Source: Mycobacterium sp. DL
Lineage (GTDB): Bacteria > Actinomycetota > Actinomycetes > Mycobacteriales > Mycobacteriaceae
Assembly (NCBI RefSeq): GCF_039729195.1
Contig: NZ_CP155796.1
Location: forward strand, 3,534,001 to 3,598,000
Length of the DNA: 64,000 bases
Direction of reading: 5' to 3'
In this document: positions 1 to 9,127 of the stretch, piece after piece
Layout of the letters: every line of letters starts with the position of its first letter
How positions within the stretch are numbered: position 1 is the first letter of the stretch
Notes under the pieces: model-generated
The model's input: the letters and a program-made list of their open reading frames with translations, nothing else
What the model was told of the DNA's origin: nothing
The model's database searches: none
Translations under genes and position numbers: made by a program

Positions 1-1183
1 CTACACCGCGTCGGCGACCGCACTGGGCGGAACCGTGGTGGCAGGTACGCGCGGCCGATTCACCTACACCCCGACCGCAGCAGCCCGGCACGCCGCCGCA
101 GCGGACGATGCCACCGAGGACGCCACGCAGGACACATTCGACGTCACCGTCGACGACGGCCACGGCGGCATCACCACCGTCACGGTCACCGTGAAGGTCA
201 AGCCCGTCAACTCCGCTCCGGCGCGCGCCTCGGTCACCGATGTTTTCACCAACCCGAACAGCGGTCTGGTGACCGGCAGGATCACCACGACCGATGCCGA
301 CGACGACGAATTGCGTTATGACACCGCATCGGTCACAAACAAGGGCCAGGTCACGATCGACAGCGACGGAACCTTCGCCTACACCCCCACCGACGACGCC
401 AGGGCCGCGGCCAGTAGGCGATTCGCGCCCCCGTGGGACAGGACAGACAGCTTCCGCGTCACCATCAAGGACGGTCACGGGGGCATCAGAACCCTGACTG
501 TCCGGGTCGACATCGCACCGCTGGGACATCAGAATCAAGCGCCGACCAATGGGAATTCTGTTGCCAGTCAACCGCAGTGGGCCAGCGGTAAGGTGACAGG
601 CGTGGTGACCGCGATCGACACCGAGCGAGATCCGCTGACCTACACAGGTTCAGGTCTGACGAGCAAGGGCAGTGTGATCGTCAACGCCCTCGGCACATTC
701 GTGTACACACCCAGCGATGCGGCCCGGCACCGGGCGAACGCCGACGATGCGACCCCGGCGGACAAAGTCGACGAGTTCACCGTCACCGTGCTCGACGGAA
801 ACGGCGGCGCGCTGGCCGTGCCGGTGACCGTCGAAATCGGGCCATCGTTGAACCGGCCGCCCACCAATGGGTCATACACTGCGGCGGCCAACCTGGTCAC
901 CGGCGTGGTGATCGGCGGCGCGACCGCGACCGACGCCAACAACGACCCCCTGACCTTCACCGGCAGCACCACGACCTCCAAGGGCAGCGTCGTCGTCGAC
1001 ACCGACGGTGGCTTCGAGTACACGCCGACCGAGGCCGCCCGCCTGGCCGCCGCGGCCCTCGGCGCTCCCCTTGCGGACAGGCAGGACAACTTCACTGTCT
1101 TCGTCAAGGACGGTCACGGCGGCACTCTGGCGATCCCGGTCACCGTGCCGGTCGTGGGTGCGAGCGCAGGGCTCGGGCTGTAG
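1..1183 (+). CDS. Repeat-rich surface/secreted protein, C-terminal fragment
   Basis: The reading frame is open from base 2 of the window to a TAG at 1181-1183, so only the C-terminal ~393 residues are present and the true start lies outside. It is built from about 105-residue tandem units that each end in a DGHGG/DGNGG motif followed by a beta-strand-like VTVTV run (around 150-215, 465-520, 790-840 and 1105-1170). Within each unit the pattern D-x-D-x-D-x-L-x-Y, SKG, G-x-F-x-YTP, AARxxA recurs. This is the architecture of cadherin-like/VCBS-type Ig-fold repeat proteins found as very large exported adhesin-like proteins in environmental mycobacteria. No sorting signal or transmembrane helix follows the last repeat. 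Substrate or ligand cannot be predicted. Confidence 0.75.
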   Translation, partial: YTASATALGGTVVAGTRGRFTYTPTAAARHAAAADDATEDATQDTFDVTVDDGHGGITTVTVTVKVKPVNSAPARASVTDVFTNPNSGLVTGRITTTDADDDELRYDTASVTNKGQVTIDSDGTFAYTPTDDARAAASRRFAPPWDRTDSFRVTIKDGHGGIRTLTVRVDIAPLGHQNQAPTNGNSVASQPQWASGKVTGVVTAIDTERDPLTYTGSGLTSKGSVIVNALGTFVYTPSDAARHRANADDATPADKVDEFTVTVLDGNGGALAVPVTVEIGPSLNRPPTNGSYTAAANLVTGVVIGGATATDANNDPLTFTGSTTTSKGSVVVDTDGGFEYTPTEAARLAAAALGAPLADRQDNFTVFVKDGHGGTLAIPVTVPVVGASAGLGL

Positions 1184-1186
1184 CGC

Positions 1187-2047
1187 TCAGTCCTCCAAAC
1201 CCAGATCCTTGCGGAACCGCCGCATCCCGTCGACCTTGTCGTCGAGGGATCCGTCGGGTCCGCTGTAGAACATCCACGGCATCGTGATGATGCCGGTGAT
1301 CCCGCCTGCCTCGGCCCGCGCGTAGTGCTCGGGGGTGAAAGCATCGGTCAGCGGGGTGATGACCTCGAAACCGTCCATGGAGAGCCCCTTTTCGGACCGC
1401 AACTCCCGCAACACGGAAATGCGCTCCAACGCTTTGTCGGTCGTGATGAGATCCCCGATCCAGCCGTCGTGGCGCGCGGCGCGGCGCAGCGCGATGTCCG
1501 ACAACCCGCCGACGTAGACCGGGATGCGCGGCGGCGTCGGCTCCATCTCCATGCGCGGGGCGGTGTAGAACTCGCCGGAGAACTCCGTCCATCCCGGCGA
1601 CCACAACGCCTTCATCAAGTCGAGCATCTCGTCGGTGCGCTTGCCTCGCCGTTCGAACTGCTGGCCGAGTAACTCGAATTCCTCGCGGCACCAGCCGACA
1701 CCGATGCCGAGTTCCAACCGGCCGTCAGCCAGAACTGCTGCCGTACCAATTGATTTCGCCGCCGAGTACGGATCACGCATCGCCGGCAGGTACACCGTCG
1801 TCACGAAGCGCAGCCGCGTGGTCGCCAACGCGATCGCCCCGATCATCACCCAGGGGTCCGGCCAGTCGGTGAACGCCTCCCACCGCCTGCTGCCGTCCTT
1901 GGTGTAGGGATACGGGGTCTGCAGCGTCTCGAGGTTGATGACGTGGTCGGGGATCGCCATGCCGTGGTAGCCGAGATCATCTGCCGCCTTGGCGATCTCC
2001 ACAGCTTCGCGGGTGTCGAGGAAGGCGGTCGAGACGTAGAACTTCAT
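1187..2047 (-). CDS. LLM-class (luciferase-like) F420-dependent oxidoreductase
   Basis: A 286-residue protein with a luciferase-like TIM-barrel pattern: N-terminal AKAADDLGYHGMAIPDH, central LGIGVGWCREEFELLG, then PxPPRIPVYVGG. These are hallmarks of the LLM-class oxidoreductases that in mycobacteria usually use deazaflavin F420 as hydride carrier. The substrate is unknown. The start ATG overlaps the stop of the upstream thioesterase-like gene by 4 nt (2044-2047), implying translational coupling in a leftward unit with glnE. F420 rather than FMN use is inferred from family membership in actinobacteria. Confidence 0.85.
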   Translation of the reverse strand: MKFYVSTAFLDTREAVEIAKAADDLGYHGMAIPDHVINLETLQTPYPYTKDGSRRWEAFTDWPDPWVMIGAIALATTRLRFVTTVYLPAMRDPYSAAKSIGTAAVLADGRLELGIGVGWCREEFELLGQQFERRGKRTDEMLDLMKALWSPGWTEFSGEFYTAPRMEMEPTPPRIPVYVGGLSDIALRRAARHDGWIGDLITTDKALERISVLRELRSEKGLSMDGFEVITPLTDAFTPEHYARAEAGGITGIITMPWMFYSGPDGSLDDKVDGMRRFRKDLGLED

Positions 2048-2673
2048 CCGGCGTCACGTGCCCACGCGGGCATGATGAACACGCCCTCGGCCTCCACGGT
2101 GATGCCCTCGGCGTCGCGCAGATATCCTCGCGCGAAAGTCTTGAATCCTTCGGACCGCTCCACAAATGCCTCCGCGCGCACCGGTCCCAGATGTGTTCCG
2201 CGCAGATACTTCACGCTGATGGTGCCGGTGAACTTCGGCAGGTTGAGCCCTTCGCTGGCCACCTCGCCGAGGATGTGGTCGAGCAGCAGCGCGCAGATCC
2301 CGCCGTGCACCCATCCCGGCGGGCCTTCATAGGCCGGGCCCAGCGTGAACTCGCTCCAGCAGGTTCCGTCAGCCTCGTGTTCGATGATCATCGGCGGCGC
2401 TATCGCATTACGCAGGCCCACAGCGGGATTCGCCCATGCCAGTGGTCGGCCCGTGTCGGCATGTCGCAGTGTCGAGGTCGCGTGCCGCTGCTCGCCTTCC
2501 AGCAGCTTCGATGCCGCCTCGAGGTGCTCGAGCGCCTCCTGCACCGTGGCCTCGTCGACCGCCGTGTGGATCCCGACATCGATGAGCTTGCGCAACGCGT
2601 CGGTCAGCGGCACATAACTCGCCCGCTGCCGCGCGTAATCCTCGGCACTGATGAGGTCGAACGGGAACTCCAC
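2044..2673 (-). CDS. PaaI-family hotdog-fold thioesterase
   Basis: A 209-residue protein. The C-terminal half carries the hotdog thioesterase signature WVHGGICALLLDHILG, where HGG(x)nD is the active-site region of PaaI/HGG-motif acyl-CoA thioesterases, followed by TISVKYLRGTHLGPVRAEA. The N-terminal ~90 residues are helical and not part of the core fold. It probably hydrolyses an acyl- or aryl-CoA in the cytoplasm; the substrate is unknown. The start codon directly follows the stop codon of glnE (2674), and the gene overlaps the downstream LLM oxidoreductase by 4 nt, so the three are likely co-transcribed. Confidence 0.82.
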   Translation of the reverse strand: MEFPFDLISAEDYARQRASYVPLTDALRKLIDVGIHTAVDEATVQEALEHLEAASKLLEGEQRHATSTLRHADTGRPLAWANPAVGLRNAIAPPMIIEHEADGTCWSEFTLGPAYEGPPGWVHGGICALLLDHILGEVASEGLNLPKFTGTISVKYLRGTHLGPVRAEAFVERSEGFKTFARGYLRDAEGITVEAEGVFIMPAWARDAG

Positions 2674-5649
2674 TTATCCTCCGAAAATTCGCAGTACCAC
2701 AGCTTTTGCCCGTCGGGTGATCCTGAGGTAGTTGTCCAGGAACTCGCCGCCGTCCCCGTCGCGCCAGCCGGCGGCCACCGCCACGGCATTGAGCAACCGG
2801 CCCGGGCCGGGCAGCTGATCGGTGGGCTTGCCACGCACCAGCACCAGCGCGTTGCGGGCACGTGTCGCCGTCAGCCACGCGTCACGCAGTAGTTCGATGT
2901 CGCCTTCGGCGATCAACTCTGCCGCGCCGATGGCGTTGAGCGTGTCCAAGGTCGAGGTGGTGTGCAGCGCGGGCATCTTGTGCGCGTAGCGCAACTGCAA
3001 CAACTGCACGGTCCACTCGATGTCGGCCAGCCCGCCGCGGCCCAGCTTGGTGTGGGTTTTCGGATCGGCACCGCGGGGCAGTCGCTCGGCGTCCATGCGT
3101 GCTTTTATCCGGCGGATCTCCTGCACGGTCTCCGCCGACACGCCGCCCGCCGGGTAGCGCGTCTTGTCCGCCATCAGCAGGAAGCGCTCGCCCAGTTCGA
3201 GATCCCCGGCGACCCGATGTGCGCGCAGCAACGCCTGGGTCTCCCACGACTGGGACCACTGCTCGTAGTAGGCGGCATACGACGCCAGTGTCCGCACCAG
3301 GGGGCCGCTGCGGCCCTCAGGCCGCAGGTTCGCATCGACCTCCAGGGGCGGATCACCACTGGGCGTACCCAGTCGTGTCCGGACCTGTTCGGCCACGGTG
3401 CCCGCCCACTTCACCGCGACGGACTCCTCGACACCGTCGTGGGGTTCGCAGACGAACATCACATCGGCGTCCGAGCCGTAGCCGAGTTCGCCTCCGCCGA
3501 GGCGGCCCATCCCGATGACGGCGATGCGGGCCGGTGGTCCCGCCTCGGGGGTGTTCGCGCGGATCACCGCTTCCAGCGCGGCCTGCAGGACCGCCACCCA
3601 TACCGACGTGAGCTGCCGGCACACGTCGGTGACCTCGAGCATGCCGAGCAGGTCGGCCGAGGCGATCCTGGCGAGTTCCCTGCGGCGCAACGACCGTGCC
3701 GCGGCGATCGCCCGCAGTGGGTCGGTGTGGCGGGCCGCCGAGGCCACCAAAGACCGTGCCGCGCCTTCGGTGTCGACGTCACACAACTTGGGCCCGTTGG
3801 GTCCGTCAGCGTAGAGCTGGATCACCTCGGGGGCACGCATCAGCAGTTCGGGCACGTAGGCCGAAGTGCCCAGCACGTGCATCAACCGCTTGGCCACAGC
3901 ACCCTCGTCCCGCAGGGTCGCCAGGAACCATCGCTGGTCGGAGAGCTCGTCGCTCAGCCTGCGGTAGGCCAGCAGGCCGGCGTCCGGATCGGGGGTGTCC
4001 GACAGCCAGTCCAGCAGGGTCGGCAGCAGCACCTGCTGCACACGGCCGCGCCGCGCGGTCCCGCCGGTCAGCGCGGCCAGGTGGGTCAGTGCGCTCTGCG
4101 GTCCTTCGTAACCGAGTGCGGCGAGCTGACGTTCGGCCGATTCGGCGCTCATGCCGTCTGAAAGTCCCAGCGAGGCTTGAGCGACCGATTCCAGAAGCGG
4201 TTGGTAGAACAGCTTTGCGTGCAGCCGCGACACCCGACGGCTGTGCCGTTTGAGTTCCTCACGCAGCACTCCGAGCGCGTCGTGGCGACCGTCGGGACGC
4301 ATGTGGGCTGCCCGGGCCAGCCACCGCATCGCTTCCTCGTCGTCGGCTTCGGGCAGCATGTGCGTGCGTTTGAGGCGCTGCATCTGCAGCCGGTGCTCCA
4401 GCAGCCGCAGGAACTCGTAGGACGCCGTCAGGTTCGCGGCGTCGTCCCGGCCGACGTACCCGCCCGTTCCCAGCGCCGCCAGTGCGTTGACCGTCGACGC
4501 CACGTGCAGTTCGTCATCGTTGCGGCCGTGCACCAATTGCAGGAGCTGAACCGCGAACTCGACATCACGCAGACCTCCGCTGCCGAGCTTGAGCTCACGT
4601 GTCCGAACCCCGGCGGGCACCAGTTCCTCAACCCGCCGGCGCATCGCCTGCACCTCGGGAACGAAGTCCTCCCGCTCGCAGGCCGTCCACACCATCGGCA
4701 TCAGCGCCTCGATGTAGCGGCGGCCCAGGTCCATGTCACCGGCCGCCGGCCGCGCCTTCATCAGCGCCTGGAACTCCCACGTCTTGGCCCACCGTTCGTA
4801 GTACGCGACATGTGAATCCAGGGTGCGGACCAGTTGGCCCTGCTTGCCTTCCGGCCGCAGCGCCGCGTCGACTTCGAAGAACGCGTCGGCGCCGAGTCTC
4901 ATCATCTCGCCGGCGATCCTGGTGGCCAGACCCAGGCTGCTGTGCGAGCCGTCGTCGGTGACGAAGATGACGTCGACGTCGCTGACGTAGTTGAGTTCCC
5001 TGGCTCCGCACTTGCCCATCGCGATCACCGCCAGCGCGGGAGGCGTGGCGTCACCGCACACCGACCGCGAGACCACGTCCAGCGCCGCGCCCAAGGCCGC
5101 GTCGGCGAGGTCGGAAAGATGTTCACCGACAACGGTGAACGGCAGCACCGGCTCGTTCTCGACCGTCGAGGCCACATCGAGTGCGCCCAGCACCAGCAGA
5201 CGGTCGCGGTACAGGGTCCGCAGTGCCGGAACGGCGGCGGCCGCTCCCGCGACGTCGACGGTTCGCTCGGCGAACATCGTCTGCAGCTCCGCGGGCGACG
5301 GCAACACGATGTTGCCGGCCAGTAGGTGCCATGAGTCCGGGTTGGCGATCAGGTGGTCACCGAGCGCGAGCGACGACCCCAGTACCGCGAACAGTCGGCC
5401 CCGCAGACTGCGGTCCTTGAGCAGAGCGTGGTCGAGTTCGTGCCAGTCGTCGCCCAGCGCTTCGGAGAGGCGCACGATCGCGCGCAGGGCGGTGTCGGCG
5501 TCGGGTGCACGCGACAGCGACCACAACAGCTCGACATGGGCGTCGGTGTTCCATCCGAGCCCGTTCAGGTCAGCGTGCGCCTGCGGTTCGACCAGTCCGA
5601 GCCGACCCACACCGGGCAGCTTGGGACGCTGCGTCGCTGGTTTGGCCAC
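2674..5649 (-). CDS. glnE: Bifunctional glutamine synthetase adenylyltransferase/deadenylyltransferase
   Basis: A 991-residue protein starting with GTG. It shows the duplicated nucleotidyltransferase architecture of Gln[21 protein letters not shown] at about 209-230 and [20 protein letters not shown] at about 711-732, each with the G-x(n)-D-x-D metal-binding motif. Conserved adenylyltransferase blocks follow each ([11 protein letters not shown] and [11 protein letters not shown]). The N-terminal copy normally removes AMP from glutamine synthetase and the C-terminal copy adds it, in response to nitrogen status. It lies directly downstream of glnA2, as in other mycobacteria; its known target is the beta-type synthetase GlnA1, which is not in this window. 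Confidence 0.97.
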   Translation of the reverse strand: MAKPATQRPKLPGVGRLGLVEPQAHADLNGLGWNTDAHVELLWSLSRAPDADTALRAIVRLSEALGDDWHELDHALLKDRSLRGRLFAVLGSSLALGDHLIANPDSWHLLAGNIVLPSPAELQTMFAERTVDVAGAAAAVPALRTLYRDRLLVLGALDVASTVENEPVLPFTVVGEHLSDLADAALGAALDVVSRSVCGDATPPALAVIAMGKCGARELNYVSDVDVIFVTDDGSHSSLGLATRIAGEMMRLGADAFFEVDAALRPEGKQGQLVRTLDSHVAYYERWAKTWEFQALMKARPAAGDMDLGRRYIEALMPMVWTACEREDFVPEVQAMRRRVEELVPAGVRTRELKLGSGGLRDVEFAVQLLQLVHGRNDDELHVASTVNALAALGTGGYVGRDDAANLTASYEFLRLLEHRLQMQRLKRTHMLPEADDEEAMRWLARAAHMRPDGRHDALGVLREELKRHSRRVSRLHAKLFYQPLLESVAQASLGLSDGMSAESAERQLAALGYEGPQSALTHLAALTGGTARRGRVQQVLLPTLLDWLSDTPDPDAGLLAYRRLSDELSDQRWFLATLRDEGAVAKRLMHVLGTSAYVPELLMRAPEVIQLYADGPNGPKLCDVDTEGAARSLVASAARHTDPLRAIAAARSLRRRELARIASADLLGMLEVTDVCRQLTSVWVAVLQAALEAVIRANTPEAGPPARIAVIGMGRLGGGELGYGSDADVMFVCEPHDGVEESVAVKWAGTVAEQVRTRLGTPSGDPPLEVDANLRPEGRSGPLVRTLASYAAYYEQWSQSWETQALLRAHRVAGDLELGERFLLMADKTRYPAGGVSAETVQEIRRIKARMDAERLPRGADPKTHTKLGRGGLADIEWTVQLLQLRYAHKMPALHTTSTLDTLNAIGAAELIAEGDIELLRDAWLTATRARNALVLVRGKPTDQLPGPGRLLNAVAVAAGWRDGDGGEFLDNYLRITRRAKAVVLRIFGG

Positions 5650-5699
5650 ATCCAGAAATGTAGTGCAGCCACCGGCTCAGCCCGAATCGCGGCCCTTGC

Positions 5700-7040
5700 T
5701 CACAGAGACAGGTAGGTCTTCAGCTCGAAGGGGGTGACGTGGCTGCGGTAGTTCTCCCATTCGGCGCGCTTGTTGCGCAGGAAGAAGTCGAAGACGTGCT
5801 CGCCGAGCGCTTCGGCGACCAGCTCCGAACCTTCCATCTCCCCCAGTGCGACGCCGAGACTGCCGGGCAGCTCTTTGTAGCCCATGGCGCGTCGTTCCTC
5901 CGGCGTCAGGCTCCACACGTTGTCCTCTGCCTGCGGGCCGAGCACGTAGCCCTTCTCGATGCCGCGCAGGCCGGCGGCGAGCAGCACCGCGAACGTCAGG
6001 TACGGGTTGCAGGCCGAGTCGGGGCTGCGCACCTCCACCCGCCGGGACGACGACTTGTGCGGCGTGTACATCGGGACCCGGACCAGCGCCGAGCGGTTGG
6101 CCGCACCCCAGGACGCCGCCGTCGGCGCTTCGCCACCGTGCACCAGTCGCTTGTAGGAGTTGACCCACTGGTTGGTGACGGCGCTGATCTCGGTGGCGTG
6201 CTCGAGAATGCCTGCGATGAACGACTTCCCGACATCGGAGAGCTGCTGCGGGTCGTCTGCGCTGTGGAACGCGTTGTTCTCGCCCTCGAACAGGCTCATG
6301 TGGGTGTGCATCGCCGAGCCGGGATGCTCGGAGAACGGTTTCGGCATGAACGACGCGCGCACCCCGTCGCCGAGTGCCACCTCTTTGACCACGTAGCGGA
6401 ACGTCATCACGTTGTCGGCCATGGAGAGGGCGTCGGCGTAACGCAGGTCGATCTCCTGCTGGCCTGGTGCGCCTTCGTGGTGGCTGAACTCCACCGAGAT
6501 GCCCATCTGCTCCAGCGCATCGATGGCGTGGCGGCGGAAGTTCGGCGCCGAGTCGTGCACGGCCTGGTCGAAGTAGCCACCGTTGTCAGCAGGGACGGGC
6601 TCACTCCCGTCGTAGGGGCCCGGCTTGAGCAGGAAGAACTCGATCTCGGGATGGACGTAGCAGGAGAAGCCCAGATCGCTGGCCTTCGAGAGTTGCCGGC
6701 GCAGCACGTGGCGCGAGTCGGCCCACGACGGAGAGCCGTCGGGCATCGTGATGTCACAGAACATCCGGGCCGAATGGTGGTCGCCGCCGCTGGTCGTCCA
6801 CGGCAGCACCTGGAACGTCGACGGATCGGGCCGCGCGACCATGTCGGCTTCCGACACTCGGGCAAAGCCCTCGATGGAAGATCCGTCGAAGCCGATGCCC
6901 TCTTCGAATGCACCTTCCAATTCGGCGGGCGCGATGGCCACCGACTTGAGGTATCCGAGGACGTCGGTGAACCACAGCCGGACGAAGCGGATATCCCGTT
7001 CTTCCAGCGTGCGCAGCACAAATTCCTTCTGCCGATCCAT
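5700..7040 (-). CDS. glnA2: Type I glutamine synthetase, GlnA2-type
   Basis: A 446-residue protein, the size of the short (alpha-type) GSI. The beta-grasp segment with GIGFDGSSIEGF is near residues 48-59, EIEFF near 130, the HTHMSLF metal/ATP region is central, and NRSALVRVP and RRVEVRSPDSACNPYL are in the C-terminal half. It should condense glutamate, ammonia and ATP to glutamine or act on a related substrate. The usual adenylylation-loop sequence NLYDLP is not present: the corresponding stretch reads GYKELP, and the ~25-residue beta-type insertion is missing, so it is probably not regulated by the adjacent GlnE. Synteny with Rv2222c supports the GlnA2 assignment. Confidence 0.93.
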   Translation of the reverse strand: MDRQKEFVLRTLEERDIRFVRLWFTDVLGYLKSVAIAPAELEGAFEEGIGFDGSSIEGFARVSEADMVARPDPSTFQVLPWTTSGGDHHSARMFCDITMPDGSPSWADSRHVLRRQLSKASDLGFSCYVHPEIEFFLLKPGPYDGSEPVPADNGGYFDQAVHDSAPNFRRHAIDALEQMGISVEFSHHEGAPGQQEIDLRYADALSMADNVMTFRYVVKEVALGDGVRASFMPKPFSEHPGSAMHTHMSLFEGENNAFHSADDPQQLSDVGKSFIAGILEHATEISAVTNQWVNSYKRLVHGGEAPTAASWGAANRSALVRVPMYTPHKSSSRRVEVRSPDSACNPYLTFAVLLAAGLRGIEKGYVLGPQAEDNVWSLTPEERRAMGYKELPGSLGVALGEMEGSELVAEALGEHVFDFFLRNKRAEWENYRSHVTPFELKTYLSL

Positions 7041-7085
7041 GCCGGAAGCCTAGGTTCCGGGTGTTAATTCCGTGTTACGGCGCTG

Positions 7086-8603
7086 CTAGCAGCGCAATCC
7101 GGCCGGGGGAACGACGCCGTCGACGAGGAAGTCGACGACGGTGGTGTCGACGCACGCGTCCCCGTTGAAGACGACGGTGTGCTGGCTGCCCTCGAAGGTG
7201 ATCAGCGAAGCGTCCATCTGTCGGGCCAGATCGACACCGGCCTGGTACGGCGTCGCCGGATCTCCGGTCGTCGAGACGACGACGACCTTGCCCGGCCCCG
7301 GCGACGTCGCGGGACCGGTCAGGGGCGTCGGCGGAACCGGCCACATGGCGCAGACGTTGCGCGGGGCGTACCCGGTGAACGCACCGTAGGCCTGGAAGGG
7401 CGCCACCTCGCGCGCGCGTCGGTCGGCCTCGACCCATACCGCCGGGTCGGTCGGATAATCCGCGTCGAGGCACCGGATGGCAGTGAACGCCTCCTGGCGG
7501 TTCTTGTACCGTCCCGAGCTGTCACGCTGCTGGTAGTCGTCGGCGAGCAGCAGCAGATCGACGGGGTCGGTGCCACGCTGCAGGCCCAACAGGCCGCTGG
7601 TCAGGTAGGTCCAGTAGCGCGGCGAGTAGAGCGCTCTGCCGGTGCCGGTGATCGCATCCTGATAGCTCAACCCGCGCGGGTCGGACGTCGCGGCGGGTTG
7701 GGCGACCAGCGGATCGACGAGCTGGTGGTAGCGGTTGACGAACTGCGCCGGGTCGGTGCCCAGCGGGCAGTCCGGCGACTGCGCACAGTCGGCGGCGTAC
7801 CGCTCGAATGCCCGCTGGAATCCCTCGATCTGGTTGATGCTCTCGGTGATCGGATCGAGGCTCGGGTTCACCGCGCCGTCGAGGACCATGGCCCGCACCC
7901 GTTCGGGGTAGCGCTCGGCGTACTCGGAGCCGAGCTGGGTGCCGTAGGAGAAGCCGAGGTAGTTGATCTGGTCCTCACCGAGCGCGGCCCGCACCACGTC
8001 CATGTCGCGGGCCGCTGCCGCGGTCCCCATGTTCGCCAGGAAGTCGGCGCCCATCCGATCGAGGCACTGCGCGGCGAACTCACGCTGCAGCTCCTCGATG
8101 TGGGCGACGCCCGCCGGGCTGTAGTCGGCCAACGGCTCGGCGCGGTAGGCGTCGAACTCGGCGTCGGTGCGGCACCGGAGCTGCGGCGTCGAGTGTCCGA
8201 CACCGCGCGGGTCGATGCCGACCAGGTCGAAACGGTTCAGGATCTCGGTACCGGCGAGCGCGGCTCCCATCCCGGCAACGGTGTCGACCCCCGATGCCCC
8301 CGGCCCGCCGGGGTTGACGATCAGCACTCCGATTCGCGGGCCGGTGGCGGGAACCTTGATGATCGCCAACTGCGTTTGCGCGCCTTGTGGTTTCGTGTAG
8401 TCGACGGGCACAGCCACCGTGCCGCACTGCGCAGTAGGCAACCGCGACACGTCGTCGACGAAGGCCGCGCACGAACTCCACACCGGCGCAGTGGAGTACG
8501 TGTCCGCCGGGTTCTGCGGTTGCGCGGCCGCGACGGAGCACAGCGTGGTCGAGAGGGTGGCAATCGACAGCAGTGCTGCACCCAGTCGTCCCAGCCGCCG
8601 CAT
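7086..8603 (-). CDS. Exported alpha/beta-hydrolase, CaeA/Hip1 paralogue
   Basis: A 505-residue protein if translation begins at the ATG at 8603, which gives a clean signal peptide (RR-rich n-region, hydrophobic core, cleavage after AAAQ). The alpha/beta-hydrolase core shows the oxyanion region VNPGGPGASG, the nucleophile elbow GFSYG (Ser about 217), the acid region TTGDPATP and the catalytic His in GSQHTVVF. The C-terminus with GDACVD and a final cysteine matches the TAP-like C-terminal domain. It is paralogous to the next hydrolase upstream (9121-10671), as Rv2223c is to Rv2224c. It is probably a secreted serine peptidase or esterase; the substrate is not known. Confidence 0.88.
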   Translation of the reverse strand: MRRLGRLGAALLSIATLSTTLCSVAAAQPQNPADTYSTAPVWSSCAAFVDDVSRLPTAQCGTVAVPVDYTKPQGAQTQLAIIKVPATGPRIGVLIVNPGGPGASGVDTVAGMGAALAGTEILNRFDLVGIDPRGVGHSTPQLRCRTDAEFDAYRAEPLADYSPAGVAHIEELQREFAAQCLDRMGADFLANMGTAAAARDMDVVRAALGEDQINYLGFSYGTQLGSEYAERYPERVRAMVLDGAVNPSLDPITESINQIEGFQRAFERYAADCAQSPDCPLGTDPAQFVNRYHQLVDPLVAQPAATSDPRGLSYQDAITGTGRALYSPRYWTYLTSGLLGLQRGTDPVDLLLLADDYQQRDSSGRYKNRQEAFTAIRCLDADYPTDPAVWVEADRRAREVAPFQAYGAFTGYAPRNVCAMWPVPPTPLTGPATSPGPGKVVVVSTTGDPATPYQAGVDLARQMDASLITFEGSQHTVVFNGDACVDTTVVDFLVDGVVPPAGLRC

Positions 8604-8671
8604 GGCTGCAATGGTTGCACGGGACCCAGGCGTGGGTCTGCCCCGGGAACCCAAAGGTGACCGGGCTGTTA

Positions 8672-9127
8672 TCAGGCGTCGAGTTCGTAGGTGATCCAGG
8701 TCGACTTCTCGGCACCGATGCCGTCGTAAAGCCGTTGTGCCGTCTCGTTGTCCGGCGCCGTCTCCCAGACCAACTTCTCCGCGCCGCGGTCGTGACACAG
8801 CTGCAGACAACGCGCGATGAGGTGACGGCCGGCCCCGCTGCCCCGCGACTCCGGGGTCACATACAGGTCGTTGAGCACGCCGACGCGGGCCGCGTACAAC
8901 GTCTGCCAGGTCCAGTAGATCGTGGCGAATCCCACCGGACGACCAGGGGTTGCCTCGTCGTCCCGGGCGATCAACTGAAGCCCCTCGTCGGGGTTCGCGA
9001 TCAACGCGCGCGACAGGACCGCGAGTTTCTCGTCGGACGGGTCCACCCGATAGAAGTCGCAGTAGCTGCGCATCATCGGCATCAACTCGGTCAGGTCGGC
9101 CTCTCCGACCACGGAGATGCTCAGCAC
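8672..9127 (-). CDS. GNAT-family N-acetyltransferase
   Basis: About 151 residues starting at a GTG that overlaps the stop of the upstream hydrolase by 7 nt. It shows the GNAT acetyl-CoA binding motif A, LNDLYVTPESRGSGAGRHLI, followed by a C-terminal segment ETAPDNETAQRLYDGIGAE typical of the family. It probably transfers an acetyl group to an amine; the acceptor is unknown. It sits between the two CaeA-like hydrolase genes, all on the same strand. The start is uncertain because the frame stays open further upstream, inside the hydrolase gene. Confidence 0.8.
   Translation of the reverse strand: MLSISVVGEADLTELMPMMRSYCDFYRVDPSDEKLAVLSRALIANPDEGLQLIARDDEATPGRPVGFATIYWTWQTLYAARVGVLNDLYVTPESRGSGAGRHLIARCLQLCHDRGAEKLVWETAPDNETAQRLYDGIGAEKSTWITYELDA

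Noticed and set aside
2962..4161. Long open frame antisense to glnE
   Set aside because: GC-rich shadow frame; its residue composition (Arg, Gln, His) has no protein character and glnE is certain on the other strand.
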